Assembly (NCBI GenBank): GCA_050084515.1
Contig: CM114271.1
Coordinates: forward strand, 35,712,001 to 35,776,000
Reading direction: 5' to 3'
DNA from: Blasia pusilla
Lineage: Eukaryota; Marchantiophyta; Marchantiopsida; Blasiales
DNA: 64,000 bases
Below, in pieces: positions 46,071 to 58,214 of the stretch (position 1 is the stretch's first letter; every line of letters begins with the position of its first letter). The notes beneath the pieces are model-generated. The model was not told the DNA's origin and searched no databases. It saw nothing but the letters and a program-made list of their open reading frames with translations. Made by a program: the position numbers and the translations under genes.

Positions 46071-48655
46071 GTTATGTCTACAGTTTCAGGGAACTCGTTT
46101 TCGTCGTTGTTCAACTTCTAGGTTACTATTGACATGTATTGCATATCCTATGCCACATAGCTCTCAACATATTTTGCACTCTATCCTGACGAACTAGTAA
46201 CGCTGCTCTTTTTCCAACTCCGCGACACACTATATATTTCTTTTTGATTTATTCCTATGCAACCAGAAATGATTGAGAAAGTGATTTTGTCAGCGGTCCA
46301 CAAGAATTGCTTCTATCTATATTCAATATTTTGAGGTATGAAATTTTCAATTGGCATCACATAACAAGTTGTACCTACTTTACTGTTTACACCATAACTC
46401 GTTCTTTGTCAACTTTACAACACCAAATGGTGGGCTAAATTGTCATTCATATATGTTGAGATAGGAAGTTGGTGTTGTTTGATAAAAATGTTGTTGTTCC
46501 CCGTCGAGTAGCCTACAAGGCTCATTTCTATAGAATGCAGCAATTGTGATAACTCCCTCCAGAGTGACATTTTCAGCTTGTGTTTTGCCTAACGACGTTC
46601 TCACTTTATTATGATTAACTTTTTTCATGAATCAAGGCAGGCACCTTCCGTAAATCTTCTTGCACTTAATATTTTCCTTTGCAGAGTAACTCTAAGCATG
46701 CTCTTTCTACACTTAAAATGATCTCTCTTGAAATCAATTTTTGAACCCCAACCAACAAAATTTGCAACCACATTCAAATTTATTAGCTTCTACACAAAAC
46801 ATATTAAGTTTTAGGTTTTTGCATCGAAAAAGAATTTTGCAATATTGGTTGAAACTAATGCAAAACAGTTACAGCGACTACCCAGCCATATTCTTGTTTC
46901 TTCGTACCAAGACATTTGAACTTCATGCCAAATATCAGTTTCACACTATTACTTGCGTATCGATATGTAATCTATATTACTATGGGAGAGTGCCTTCTTG
47001 TTTTGCAAACACTTATATCTTTGACACATGACGATTGGACAACAAAAATTTGAAGATGTGTGCAATATCAGAGATCGCTTCCCTTCATGGGATACAAACT
47101 AAAATAACTCTTCAAACACTTTTTCATTTTCGACACGTAAACTTTTTAACGCCTTCCCCTTACTACCATTGTCTAAAAGAATTCGTTTTCCTCCCGTGTT
47201 TGAATTGAATGTTATTAATGGGTGAATAACATTCATGCCAAAGATGATTGAGCCCTAATAGATCAGACCGCATACTTGTTAACAATAGCACAGCCACGTC
47301 CCCAGACCTAAACGTAGCAATCGCTCAGTTCCGGTCGCACCCTAAACCCACGCAACCCACGTATGATGACAGGCTGATCAGCCCTGGAACTAGAGGGCCG
47401 CATTCTTGTTGACTTAAACCTCTGTCCCAACATCTCACAAAGGGGAGCACATGTTTCCGCAGACGTGGGAGTCCACATCCGTCTCCGGCGGTCCTCGCGC
47501 TCTTGAAATTGAAATGCGTTTAACGTTTCGAGCTGTCATGGGAAGCTCAGTGGCATTGATCGGTTTCCGTCCAAATCTCGGCACAGCTGTGGCTTCTCCA
47601 TCACGATCGTCATCGTCTCGATCCGATCGCATGGTCCTAGCGATGGCGAATCGCGCGGCCCTACGTGCAATCCGCAGCAACCTGCGCTACGCAGCTGTAC
47701 AGGATGGGGAAGGGTAGTGGTATACACGTGCCACGCGCCTTCTTAGACGTGTATTGACCTATCAGGCAGAGGATTACGGTTTGACACTTTACGCACGTCC
47801 CGCCATCGGCAGACTGTTTAGGAAGGGCGAACCTTCGTCTCACCTGCAAGATCTGAGCGTTTGACGTAGTTTCGCTCAGCCTCCCATGCTAAACTGTCCT
47901 ACCGAGGTCCTTCGCTGTAAGAACCAGTTGGTATGGTTTTTTGTAATCGCACCTCTCCGACCTTTTTTCAATAATTCGCGCGATGGTTGATTCCCATACG
48001 TAGACTTCTTGCAGGAATTATGAAGAACTAGAAAGGATGCCCGTGCGATGCACCGGCATCAAATTTTGTACTGAAGCCACATTTCGCTTGCAGCATGTAC
48101 ATGTTCGCTATTTCTAAAGTTCGCTCCTTCAAAATTGAAATCGCTCATGTTAATAATTTTCACCTGTTATACTTATCGGCCTCTTCCCTTTCCCTGCGAG
48201 TACTTCTTCTCCTTAGATTCGAGATTCTGCCAGTCCGCTCATTTATCGATATGCCTTTATTCACCGACCTTCTAGTCAGAATGCCATTTCTACATCAAGT
48301 TTAGTGGATAATATGCGATGCGAATCTCCGAATTAGTTCCGTTGTATAGTAAGTGAGAAGCATAGGTGAAGGATATCCTACATAGACATGGTTTCATAAC
48401 AGTCACCGTTAATATTCGTTGGAATATCTCCCTCACCACTTGGCTAGGTGAATAATGTTCTACGTTTCATGGGAAGTCCATGGAATGATGGTTTCTTCTT
48501 CTCACCGCGCGCCACTATAATTACAGATAGCTTTGGATGGATTATTCGGTGAGTGCATCTTTCTCAGATAGCAGCTCTCCCTATCGATCTCGAAATCGTC
48601 GAAGCTAATCAGTTGGTGCCACTCTGTTCTCACACTGCTAGTGCATCCACAGAAG
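46071..48655. other. Intergenic DNA and upstream region of CYSTM-2
   Basis: 46071-47400 is AT-rich without a supported gene. 47430-47900 is GC-richer; frames on both strands there (47435-47680, 47451-47717) show no domain. A donor-like AGAAG|GTAAGC at 48656 suggests that a 5' untranslated exon of CYSTM-2 ends at 48655. Confidence 0.35.
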
Positions 48656-49214
48656 GTAAGCTTGATTATTACGCTGCAGAAAATCCTTCCTCGAGCTCCG
48701 TGTCTTCTAATATCTCACTTACTTTTGTCTAGTTCACTCACCGTTTCTCTCCAGAAATCGAGATTGAGATCAATTCGCCGAAATCCTCGTATTTCCTCGC
48801 GTAGGGAGCTGGATCAAATTTGCAATTGGTTAGAGTAGTCACGTCGCTTATAGGAAATCCGAATCAGTGGTCTGTCTGGTATAGCATCCGGTCACGGCGT
48901 AAACCTCCTGGAGGGTTACGCCGCCGGTGAACAGTTCGAGACATTTGGGGCACGCGATCGATGCTATACCTCGATCGCGTGCAACAAATGTCTCGAACCG
49001 ATCGCCTGCTGGGATTCCTAACCCTGTACGCTGCTTATACATTTGGAATGCTTGTAGAAGACCGGATTATTGTAGAACGGAAAATTCTAGGCTCTCCTGT
49101 GAAAGCGTATTTTGTTGTGTGAGATGTTTCTCAAACGAGTTGGACTCTAGCAAGTTGCAAGCAACAATATGGTTGGTATAACTTGAGTTGACAATGTGCC
49201 CATACTCACTGCAG
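48656..49214 (+). other. Predicted 5'-UTR intron of CYSTM-2
   Basis: Donor GTAAGC at 48656 and acceptor catactcactgcag ending at 49214, eleven bases before the ATG. It mirrors the layout of CYSTM-1. It contains the hairpin cluster at 48878-48998. Confidence 0.45.
48878..48998. other. Cluster of interlocking hairpins
   Basis: Hairpin 1 (48895-48923) pairs cggcgtaaacc with gggttacgccg. Hairpin 2 (48934-48998) pairs gttcgagacatttg-ggcacgcgatcg with cgatcgcgtgc-aacaaatgtctcgaac around an 11-base loop, with about 26 of 28 positions complementary. A third pair, ggtatagcatc (48878-48888) and gatgctatacc (48960-48970), links the two, so alternative folds are possible. Confidence 0.85.
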
Positions 49215-49225
49215 AACAGACCAAC

Positions 49226-49633
49226 ATGGATGCTCCCTACACACGCGATATGACTCAAATGGTGACTGCCAGAGAGCATGTCCAGAAGCGTCACGAGGAA
49301 AAAGGATGCCTCTATGCCTGGTAAGCATCATGGTTTTTGTGCGTGCACGGTGGCTAGCTTAGACACCCAAACCGTGCCCACCAAGAAAGTCGAATGATAA
49401 TGTAGAGGCTACTGGCACGTCTATGATAATTTAATACAATCACATCGTAGTTTGTGCTGAAAAGAGAAGACGCAGATAGGTTTGCCTCAGTTCCATGATC
49501 TGACGAGTTCCATGATCTGACGAGTTTACTGAAACAAATTTTGGTGTGCAGTTGCTTCGCGGCCTGTTGCTGCTTCTGCTGCTACGAGAGCTGTGAGTGC
49601 TGTCTAGACATTTTATGCTGCTGCTTCCAATGA
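49226..49633 (+). CDS. CYSTM-2: cysteine-rich CYSTM-type microprotein, two coding exons
   Basis: Coding exons 49226-49320 and 49552-49633, with a 231-bp intron (GTAAGC...GTGCAG) in the same codon position as in CYSTM-1. The 58-residue product starts [13 protein letters not shown], then has [15 protein letters not shown] and the cysteine-packed tail [18 protein letters not shown] ending LCCCFQ. It differs from CYSTM-1 mainly by a four-residue insertion near the N-terminus and conservative changes, while the Cys-rich part is almost unchanged, which implies purifying selection. Likely a small membrane-associated stress-response protein; the partner is unknown. The acidic residues within the Cys tail (CYESCECC) are also kept in both copies. 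Confidence 0.88.
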
Positions 49634-50682
49634 CCATCTGCTTCCTGCCATGGAGCACTTTGAGGTCCATCCTTCTCACGTCAACAGCTAGTCACTCGCT
49701 AGCAGTAGATGATTTGGGCTGTACATATATGTCACACCAATTCTCATGGATTATATTTTAGGATGGCCTCCAAGAAGAATTATAAACTCTACAGTGATAT
49801 GGCCATTTTCATTACGCTAACCGTCTAGGCCAACAACTACCGAGGGTTTCATATGTCCATAGCTATTACGACTGTAAAGGTCTTTGGGTGGTTGTCTAGC
49901 CATGGAATTGGTTGTCTATAGAACCTCATTGTGTGTCATGAACACGGAGCATAGCGCCAGATACAAAATTTCCCCTATGAGCGGGATGATTACATAGTTC
50001 AGTTGAGCAAATAAGGACATGAGTAGGTATAAAGTTTGAATCATTGGAAGCTTTAGCCTCCACATGTCGTCTTCAGTTCTGTACATGTTGGTTCTCATCT
50101 TATAAAATACTACGAAGGTTGTTCCCGAGGAAACTGTTTGTATTGTGCATTTTGGGAAAATGCCCTTAACGTTTGTATCTGCCCACAAATATCTTTGGAA
50201 AGTGACTCGGATCAATCTTGTCCGTCATATTCGTGCAGCCTATGCTTTCCAGTGCAATCAAACAGAAATATTTGCATGCCCTTGTGAATTGTCTCATACT
50301 CATGAACGAGTGACGGGGGATGTTATGACTAATACTTTTAAGTCTTTATTGTGGATTTTCTTATTTTGCGGTCAAAGCTATACAAACGAAAACCCAACAA
50401 TGTTTTGTGCACTTTCAAATCGTGGATGCTTGATGGCCTGAATTCCAAGATACAGCCCTTGACATAGGACTAGCTATTTGAAATTTGTGGGTCAACCATC
50501 TAGAGTATTTGACGATGCCACTCGTAATTCTCACTTTTTTTTAGAACTTTCTATATTTTAGAATCGATAATTGTGATTGTGCCCAGCTAATTGGTGGTCA
50601 TCAAAGCATGGTTGCACCGGACGTATCCACATACAAGCTCAACGGGGCCCCCATCTAGGTTCTTCCAAAACCCCAGTGGTCT
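49634..50682. other. 3' flank of CYSTM-2 and intergenic DNA
   Basis: Probable 3' UTR at first. Beyond about 49750, frames at 49916-50215 and 50145-50441 have no recognised domain. Confidence 0.35.
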
Positions 50683-50779
50683 GTGCGGATTTGGATTAAG
50701 GGAGGCGGACATGATTCCGTCTGCACATAGCCCGTACCCGGACGAAATCCTGCCCGCCTCCCTTAATCTAAACCCGCAC
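50683..50779. repeat. Foldback element with 33-bp arms
   Basis: gtgcggatttggattaaggg-aggcggacatgat is the imperfect complement of aaatcctgcccgcctcccttaatctaaacccgcac, with a GC-rich middle. The protein frames on the two strands (50587-50803) mirror each other because of it. It may be a MITE end or a small foldback element. No target duplication seen. Confidence 0.75.
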
Positions 50780-52390
50780 ATGTTCACAAGTGCGGGTTTA
50801 TAGTACTGATTGTGGTAGTCTTTTTTAGCTTTTAAAACAAAATCTTTCTTGTAGAATTTTTATGTGAGTTAGGATTATGAATTGGCCCAACTCTTATGGA
50901 AATATGTGATTCTTGATATGAATGAACATAGTGATTGTCGTATTACTTGTGTGACAATACTATCTCTCAAAAGAATTTAATGAATTTTTAAAAACTCGTA
51001 AGTAGACTTAAGCTCACAAACCCTTTCTACTATAAAATTGTAGCTTGAAGAGCCCTCTAAAAAAAGTCACACACAAGGAAATTGGATTTTAATCTCTTCA
51101 CTTTACATCCCACCTGTCCAAATCTTTTCCTAATTGTGTCCAAATCTTTTCCTAATTGCCTACAAATCCTTATTCGTAAGGCTTGCTTATGATCTATGCA
51201 TGACTTTTTAGTTGTCTACATTATCCAAGAATCAAAAGTCTTCTCCACAACAAGATTGTAAGACTTATCACACTAATATACATTGCTAATCAACATACAT
51301 CAGTTGTCATCATACACCTCTAAAATCCATCTATCTTACGAATCCTAGAACATGTAGACACACCCAATTAACATATTCTTTAAATATAAATTGTTTAGTT
51401 ATCATAGACATGATCTCACTCATGGATAAAGATGCTATGAAGGGTAATTTCTTCCAATGTTCTAGGACTTCGTATACTCACTCCCAATGTGGGCAAGCAA
51501 CAATTAACTTACACAGTGTACTCACATCAAAGAGATATGAAGTCAATCCACTTCAAATAGAAATATGTGTAATCCTTATATCATATTTAGACTACTTGTA
51601 ACAGAACAATATATACTAAATAACATTATTACAATGCATTATGGATGCCACTCTATAGCCATGATATTTAAAGATAGGCTCCCAAGTGAGCCTTCAGAAG
51701 GATATACTATCATGGTAGATGAGGCGTAGGGCGAGATAGTATCAAGGCCTTAGAGGGATCTTGTACTTCCCTATTTAATTTTGAGAGGTCATATGTGACT
51801 TGTTTTTAAGACGTGACCTACAAGAGTAGGTAACCCTTCCTTTTATGAGGAATGGCAACTTCAGAGAGGATGACCCTCCCATCCATGCGTGGAACCCCTT
51901 GGACCTATAGGGTCAAGGGTTAGTTTGTAGTTGGTCTCATGAGGGGACCATGTGTGTAGTTGTTAGGGAGTTAGTACTTAGTGTACTCGGGGTCATTAGT
52001 GACCTACTAGGGGGGAGATTACTTGGTGTGTATAGGTCATCCATAGGTGCCTAAGGGGGGTATACCTAGGATGAAGCTCATTCAAAGCTCATCTTCCTTA
52101 GGATCATACTTATGTTGGGATCTGTGATACTATGCAACTTGCATGTATTGAGTTTGGATTCTCTCTTGAAGAGTAGGCTTGGATTGATCGAAGATCACAC
52201 ATATATTGAGAGTCATTTTTATACTTTCTTCTACTGTTACAATAGTATGTATCTGATTCATTGATATGGATGTGTGGACAAAGCATGGTTGATTGCAGAT
52301 TTTATCCGTGTTTATAGTTCATATTAACTTTATCTTGGGGTTGTCTAGTCGTTCATTTGTAAATATGTTAGGATTCATAGTTATATGGAT
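50780..52390. other. AT-rich intergenic DNA, possible copia 5' debris
   Basis: No supported gene. The 51640-52390 part may belong to the copia remnant that follows, but no gag or integrase motif was seen. Confidence 0.35.
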
Positions 52391-52399
52391 CTTAGACTT

Positions 52400-53890
52400 G
52401 TGTTCATAACAACTGATGGATGTTGGGAGCGATGTCTATTCGCATGACAACACCCCTTTCCATCTTGAACTTAAGCAACTCCATCCAATGGGCATGTCCA
52501 TTTCCTTGCAATCTTGCTTAAATCACATCACCAAGAAGAAGAATTTGGTGATGAGTGTAAAGAGCAATCTACTCTTCCACTACGTCGACATTTATACCCT
52601 AAATGGATAAAGAAACTCCTTGATGATAAGGATCTACTAGCAGTTGTTGCAGTATATGTAATTATTATAGATCCAAGGAGATACAAAAGTCTAGAAGACC
52701 TTAATAGACTTCTGCAAATCTTGGTGATATGGCCTTAATACATAACAAAGGTTTTGAAGATGGAAGACTCAACATGCTTGGATTATTTAGAAGCTCTCTC
52801 TGATTTTAATGTAGAAAGATGCCATGCAAATGGATATATACCCTATTCAAAAAAATCTAACTTGGACTTGGTTAAGAAGCCAAATGGATATATATGAAGA
52901 TAATTCCCACCAAGTGGGTATTTAAGATCAAGTACAAGTTGGAAAATACGTTGGATAAACTCATGACAAGAAAAGGTTGGTTGCACAAGGCTATTCATAG
53001 ATAAAAGGTTTTGATAACTATGAGACTTTTCAGCTTTTGTTCCTACTGCAAGGATGAGAGCTGTTCAATTTTTTCTAAATATAGAGGGAAAAGAATGTTG
53101 GTCTATATATATATAGAAATAAAAATATAATGATATGAAGTCAAAATCTATATTTCTAGCGAAATAGAAGTCTCAAAGAGGAGGTGTATATATCTCAACC
53201 ACAAGATTTTGAGACACATGGATTAGATTAGAAAGTATATCTCCTTCACCAAAGATATTTCTATGTAACACAAGACCAAACATCACATTTGTTGTTGGTA
53301 TATTGAGTAGGTTCTCATCTAAGCCTCATAAGGTCCATTGGAATATGAGATGTATGTGTTGAAGTACATCAAAGGCAGGTACTATCCACTACAATAATAA
53401 CCACGCAGTAGGGACAAATGTCACATGATTTTATGACTCGGATTGGATAGGAGAGTAACATTCATGGAAATCTATAAATTTCCTGATTATTACTTCTTGG
53501 TAGGATCAAGTGTAGTATCATAGATAAGCAAGAAGCAACTTAAAGTGACTCTTTCTTATACCGAGATAGAGTACAAGGTGGCTTCTTATGCTTCATGTGA
53601 AGCAATATTATTGAGATGGATATTGGAGGACATAGAAGAAGTGCCAAAAACTGCGACTAGAATGTGGTGTAACAATAAATTTTAAGTTGCATTGCCATCT
53701 AAAATAAGCTTTTTTTTTCATGCTCGTACTAACCGTATAGAGATACAATTTCATTTTGTTTGTGAGCTTAATTATAAGAGAGAGGTCTTGCAGTTAGTCT
53801 TTAATCCGATAGAGGATAACCATGCATAAATCTTCACCAAAACCTTGAGTGGGAATCAACTTCTACAAAAGCTAAAGGGTGTTAGCATTA
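52400..53890 (+). pseudogene. Ty1/copia pol remnant (RT and RNase H)
   Basis: Broken plus-strand frames read in copia order. KWVFKIKYKLENTLDKL is followed by a TARMRAV-type segment and EEVYISQPQ (RT N-terminal part, 52910-53210). Then come a VSRF...HW-type segment (near 53300) and TEIEYKVASYASCEAILLRWI (RNase H, 53560-53620). The end reads HARTNRIEIQFHFV and IFTKTLSGNQLLQKLKG (53720-53880). The catalytic YVDD box is missing, so an internal deletion has removed it. Many stops. A purine-rich PPT (53911-53932) and a TG-start LTR follow. Confidence 0.85.
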
Positions 53891-53910
53891 GTCCAAGACA
53901 GTAGTCCATT

Positions 53911-54573
53911 AAAGAGGGGATATTGCAGGGGGTGTTGGATATTCAACATTGTTGTGCGCACACACATTGCTCCACAACATTCATCGTTGTCACCAAACAC
54001 ACACACAAACACAAACGATCCCATGCTAATTCATGGCATCCAAACACGAGACAAGAAGTACCAAAATATCTACAATTCAATCAAGATCCAATCTCTCTCA
54101 ACACCATAGCTCTCAAATGTGTGCATTCTCACATGTCTCTCTTAATGTAAAACCAAACCCTCTCTCTTAATGAGAGGCTTGGTTTACACACACAAGGCAA
54201 GCAAGACCATAGCTCAACGGCCTCTTGCAAAGAGGTTCAACAAAGAGAGAATGAGCTCTTAAGCCTCCCCTCGAGGTATACCCCTCCCCTCTCCCAAGCT
54301 CTCTCCATGGTAACCTATGCTCCCAAGTCATCTCCTTGGCTCTTGACCTAATATAGGAGGTCAAGGGACACTTCCCAAAATAGAAATTCAACCATATACT
54401 TAAAATGGTATCTACCAAAAATAGTAAGTTCCTCAATATGACTCCAAATGAACCGAAACAAAGGGGTTTCCCGGGGCCGCAATAGGTCATCATCGACCTT
54501 CTGAGCCTGTCCTCCACTACTTGCAAAGGCGCTCGACTAGATCTCACCGATCTATCCTAAAAGATGTGACAGT
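53911..54573 (+). repeat. PPT and LTR-type sequence downstream of the copia remnant (R1-core)
   Basis: aaagaggggatattgcaggggg (53911-53932) directly precedes TGTTGGATATTCAACA (53933), a typical copia LTR start. The sequence then runs into R1 (53950-54074) and a core ending aagatgtgaca (54571). The same R1-core sequence bounds element B, a gypsy element, on the left (32003-32644). Which family owns this sequence is unclear. Confidence 0.6.
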
Positions 54574-54888
54574 TGTCGTGCACATACATATCGCTATATA
54601 ACATACATCGTTGTCACCAAACTTACACACAAACACGCACAATCCCATGCTAACTTATGGCATCCAAACAACGAGACAAGAAGTACCAAAATATCTACAA
54701 TCGCCCCCCTAGAACTGGCGGGGTGGTTGGGTCCCTCCAACTCCAGATAGCCATCTATCCCTACCTACCATGACATACATCTCTCAAACGCTAAAAGCAA
54801 GAAGGTCCGGTGCTCATGTGGCCCCATCGTTAGTCGTCTTCTTGTCATCCATATTACAGACACAAGTCGGAATGTAGAACTACCTACG

Positions 54889-55113
54889 CTATGTACATCT
54901 CGGACACATCCATCATCCTTGAGGAACCCTAGTGAGAGGTGGCGTCAAACATGCCATATGCCATCCTCTCGAACATCCATCACACACTAGCATAGTGGCT
55001 GCACCGCGGGAAGAACCACACAACATACATCGCAAGCCTATAGGAACTACTACTAAGCTTGGATCAATTGTACTATCAATGTTCGGAAGGTGATAAGGCG
55101 CATAGTTACGCAC
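54889..55113 (-). pseudogene. Element C: PHD finger
   Basis: LRCMLCGSSRGAATMLVCDGC, then WHMACLTPPLTRV, an in-frame TGA, then WMCPRCT and the stop. All C4HC3 ligands are present. It is in frame with the integrase tail (55314-55123), with one TGA between (a Trp codon in B). Both stops are single transitions relative to B, so the fusion was intact in the ancestor. Confidence 0.87.
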
Positions 55114-55122
55114 ATGGTCTTT

Positions 55123-56189
55123 TCAAACCATACCATTGCGTCCCTCCAATAAGAGAACCCTTGATGGCAAAATCTCACACACTCTCAAGATGGTGCGCCC
55201 TACAGTCATATCCAATGTCGTGGGTGCCGTCTGCTGCAAGTAGACATAGTCTCCTTGATGAAACCTCCGGATAATAGGTCGATAACCACCTCCCCTTATA
55301 GTCGCATACCTCAATGTATCTCAATGTTGCGCAATCGCCAAGTTCTCAAACACCATGGGCATCACTGTCCAAAACAATTCAGCCCTCTAAGAACATACTC
55401 GCATTCATACATCAAGGTCATCAAGGTTCAACATCTTACCAGCATTTGGACGAATTGCTGTAGGTAAATCTGGCTCTCGGCCATACAAAAGCAAGTACAG
55501 TGAGAAAGATGCTAAGGATTCATGCTTGCTGAATCTGTATCCCATCGCCAACCACGGCAACTAGAGGTCCCAATCTCCTAGGTGACCTCTCTGCAAGCCA
55601 TACTTGTATAGTCCTCTCTTCAATGTGTGCACAACCCGCTCCGCTAGTCCATCCGCTCAGGATGATCTCGCGAAGTAGTCTGGTGGTCGATTAGTGCTTG
55701 AAACTCCCTGCGGAACTCTGTACCTTGGTGTGTCAACACCTCAACTTGTGCGCCGTAATGACTCAGCACTCGATCTAGGAAGGCATACGCTACTCCCTCA
55801 ATCGCTTTGTTAGGCAATGCAACCAACTCTACCCACTTCGAGAAGTGCTGGACCGTCACCAACACAAAACGACTATGGCACTCCATCAAAGGTAAAGGTC
55901 CTACAAAATCCAAACTCCATCTATAACCTAAATCCATGATTGGAAGTGGATGCAACTATGGATTGCGAGCATTGAACGATGCCCCAACTCGATTACACAC
56001 CATGCATATGATAACAAGCTGTTGAACATCAGTCTGCATGCCTCGCCACCAATATTGAATCTGGAGCAAGATGTACGTTCGCTTCACTCCAAAATGACCC
56101 AACTCCTCGTGGGCATGACGCACCAAACGTGCTTTCTGCAAAGGATGAGGCACTATACGCACTCTACCATCCTCCCATACTCGTAACAC
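55123..56189 (-). pseudogene. Element C: integrase
   Basis: Zinc site HEELGHFGVKRTYILLQ ... CMVCNR (56120-56000), catalytic region YRWSLDFVGPLPL and VLTHQGTEFRREF; the second catalytic Asp of B (LTDQG) is His here (LTHQG). The C-terminal GGGYRPIIRRFHQGDYVYLQ leads into the PHD finger. Frameshifts near 55960 and between 55640 and 55320. Confidence 0.85.
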
Positions 56190-56950
56190 ATGTGTCCCCT
56201 CCCACCGAAACTATCTGGCTCGTTGTAGGATCCGATCCTGCTCTCTACCACCCACAATGCACGCGACGCTGCCATTACGCAAGTACTCCAAGACCACTGC
56301 ATCGTCGTGAATATCTCGGCCACTTGTCGTCTCCTCACCGGCCTCTGGATCTAGGACTCTCCATCAGACCTCGCCATCAAAGTCTCAAAAATTTGGCTCT
56401 CCATAGCCAACAAGCCCAAATAGGCTAACATGTGCCATCCAAGCACCAACTCCTCATCACTCTCACCATGCCAACAAGCTCCACTCGCATCTCGCAGACT
56501 CGAGCATGGGTTATAGCTCAAACCATCTACATCTTGGTTGAGCGTCCCAAGTTTATGCACTATCTGGAAGTCATACTCCTGCAATAAAAGAGCCCATCTC
56601 GCAAGCTTCCCTATTAGCTTGTTAGACTCCATCAACCACTTAAGTGGCCGATGATCAATAATGATGGTAAAGGGATTTTCGAATAGATAACATCTGAAAT
56701 ATGCAACAACCCACGCTGCAGCCAAGCACTCATTCTCATATGAGCTATACTTCGCCTTTGCAGCGTTGTTCAAGCGACTAGCTTAAGCCACCACGAACTC
56801 TCTACCATCATCTTCATGTTGGGTAAGCAAGACTCCAAGTCCCAACATGCTCCAATCAGTATGCAACTGGAAAGGACGCCCCCTTATTGGTCTCCTCAAT
56901 ATGAACGCAGACGTCAATCTATCCTTGAGGATCTAAAATACTCTCTCTTG
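56153..56950 (-). pseudogene. Element C: RNase H
   Basis: AKYSSYENECLAAAWVVAYFR, IIIDHRPLKWLMESN and LNQDVDGLSYNPC are homologous to element B. The TDH of B is IDH here. A stop at 56783 (asn-codon region) and further frame breaks occur. It leads into YEYGRMVECV-type linker sequence. Confidence 0.82.
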
Positions 56951-56999
56951 TTCATCTCCCCAGTGCCACTCTTGATCCACCTTGGTCAGCAAGGTCAGC

Positions 57000-57880
57000 G
57001 GCTTCACAATTGAGCTGAAATCCTTGTAGGGCGTGGAATGCATGAAATAGCCTCCACCTTCATCTGCTGCACACCAAGGCCACCTGGGTATATCGTATGA
57101 CCCAAGTACTCAATCTAGTCGTAGAAGAACTTGCACTTGCCTGGATTTAGCTTCATGCTATGTAATTGCAATCATCAAAACACCTCCTCCAGATGTCGAT
57201 CATGCTCCTCAACCGTGACGCTGAAGACTATGATGTCATCAATATAACACCTAGCAAAATCCAGACCTGCCAAGATCCTATCCATCACCCTTTGAAACTC
57301 AGCCGGGGCGTTCTTTAACCCAAATGGTAAGAACCGCCACTAGTACAAGCAATCCTTCCCGTAAGGATCGATGCCCCAAAATGCCGTCTTCTGCCTGTCG
57401 GCACTTGATGGTATCCGGCTCAAAGATCTAACGAACTAAAGACCTTTGCATGCCCAATAGCATCAAAGATCTCCTCACGAGTGGGCATGGCATACCTATT
57501 GGACTTTGTCTGCCAATTGATAATTTGGTAATCTTCACACATCCGCCTATCCTTCCAGTTGCCATGTACATCCTTCTTGGCGGGCATGACAGTGGAAGAT
57601 GCATACTCTCCATGCAACATCTCTACTTGTCCTGCGCCAACCAAGTCTTGGCTCCTACTATGAATCAGAGCCCTTTCCATGTCACTATATCTATAAGGTC
57701 ATCGGAAGATCGGCGTGTCACTCGACAACTCAATGCGGATCCCTCGACCCTTCAGCGTACCCAAATCTTGTATACTAAATGCAAAACAGCTCCTATAACT
57801 CCTAAGGAACTAGTGTATCCGGTGCCGCTCTCCTCTTGTCAAATTAGGGCCCATATGTGGCTCCCAAGTCTCCATCGTGA
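57000..57880 (-). pseudogene. Element C: reverse transcriptase
   Basis: ALIHSRSQDLVGAGQVEMLHG, KKDVHGNWKDRRMCEDY, then frame-broken segments. At the YxDD box (near 57240) codons read CYIDDIIV, so Tyr and both Asp are kept, unlike B and D. An early frameshift near 57420 removes continuity (FSSLDL, then shift). Confidence 0.82.
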
Positions 57881-58214
57881 CTACGGTAGGACTCTCTGAT
57901 GCGGGTGTTAGTGGTTGTTATGGTGCAACCCCTTCTCGGACAACAAAACTCGACTGCTCCCCTGTAGTCAACTGCAAAATCGGATCACCATTTGCAGTAT
58001 CCAGAACCACACTCGATGTTGTGACTACCATCTCCCGACATACCTGCAAAACATCCAAAGAAGTCCAAGTTTGTCTCTCCCGATCACCCTTGGTATGTCA
58101 ATCTCCCCGGGTCTCGCCCCGAGCCACTGTCTCAACCGTCTCGGTAGTTATGGGGCTCACCAATCCAACTACTGTGATCTATTGCATCCTCCAATGATGT
58201 TGCTCATTTACTCC

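Noticed and set aside
47435-47717. Overlapping 80-90-codon frames rich in Arg
   Set aside because: Low-AT patch upstream of CYSTM-2; frames on both strands are composition effects with no family match.
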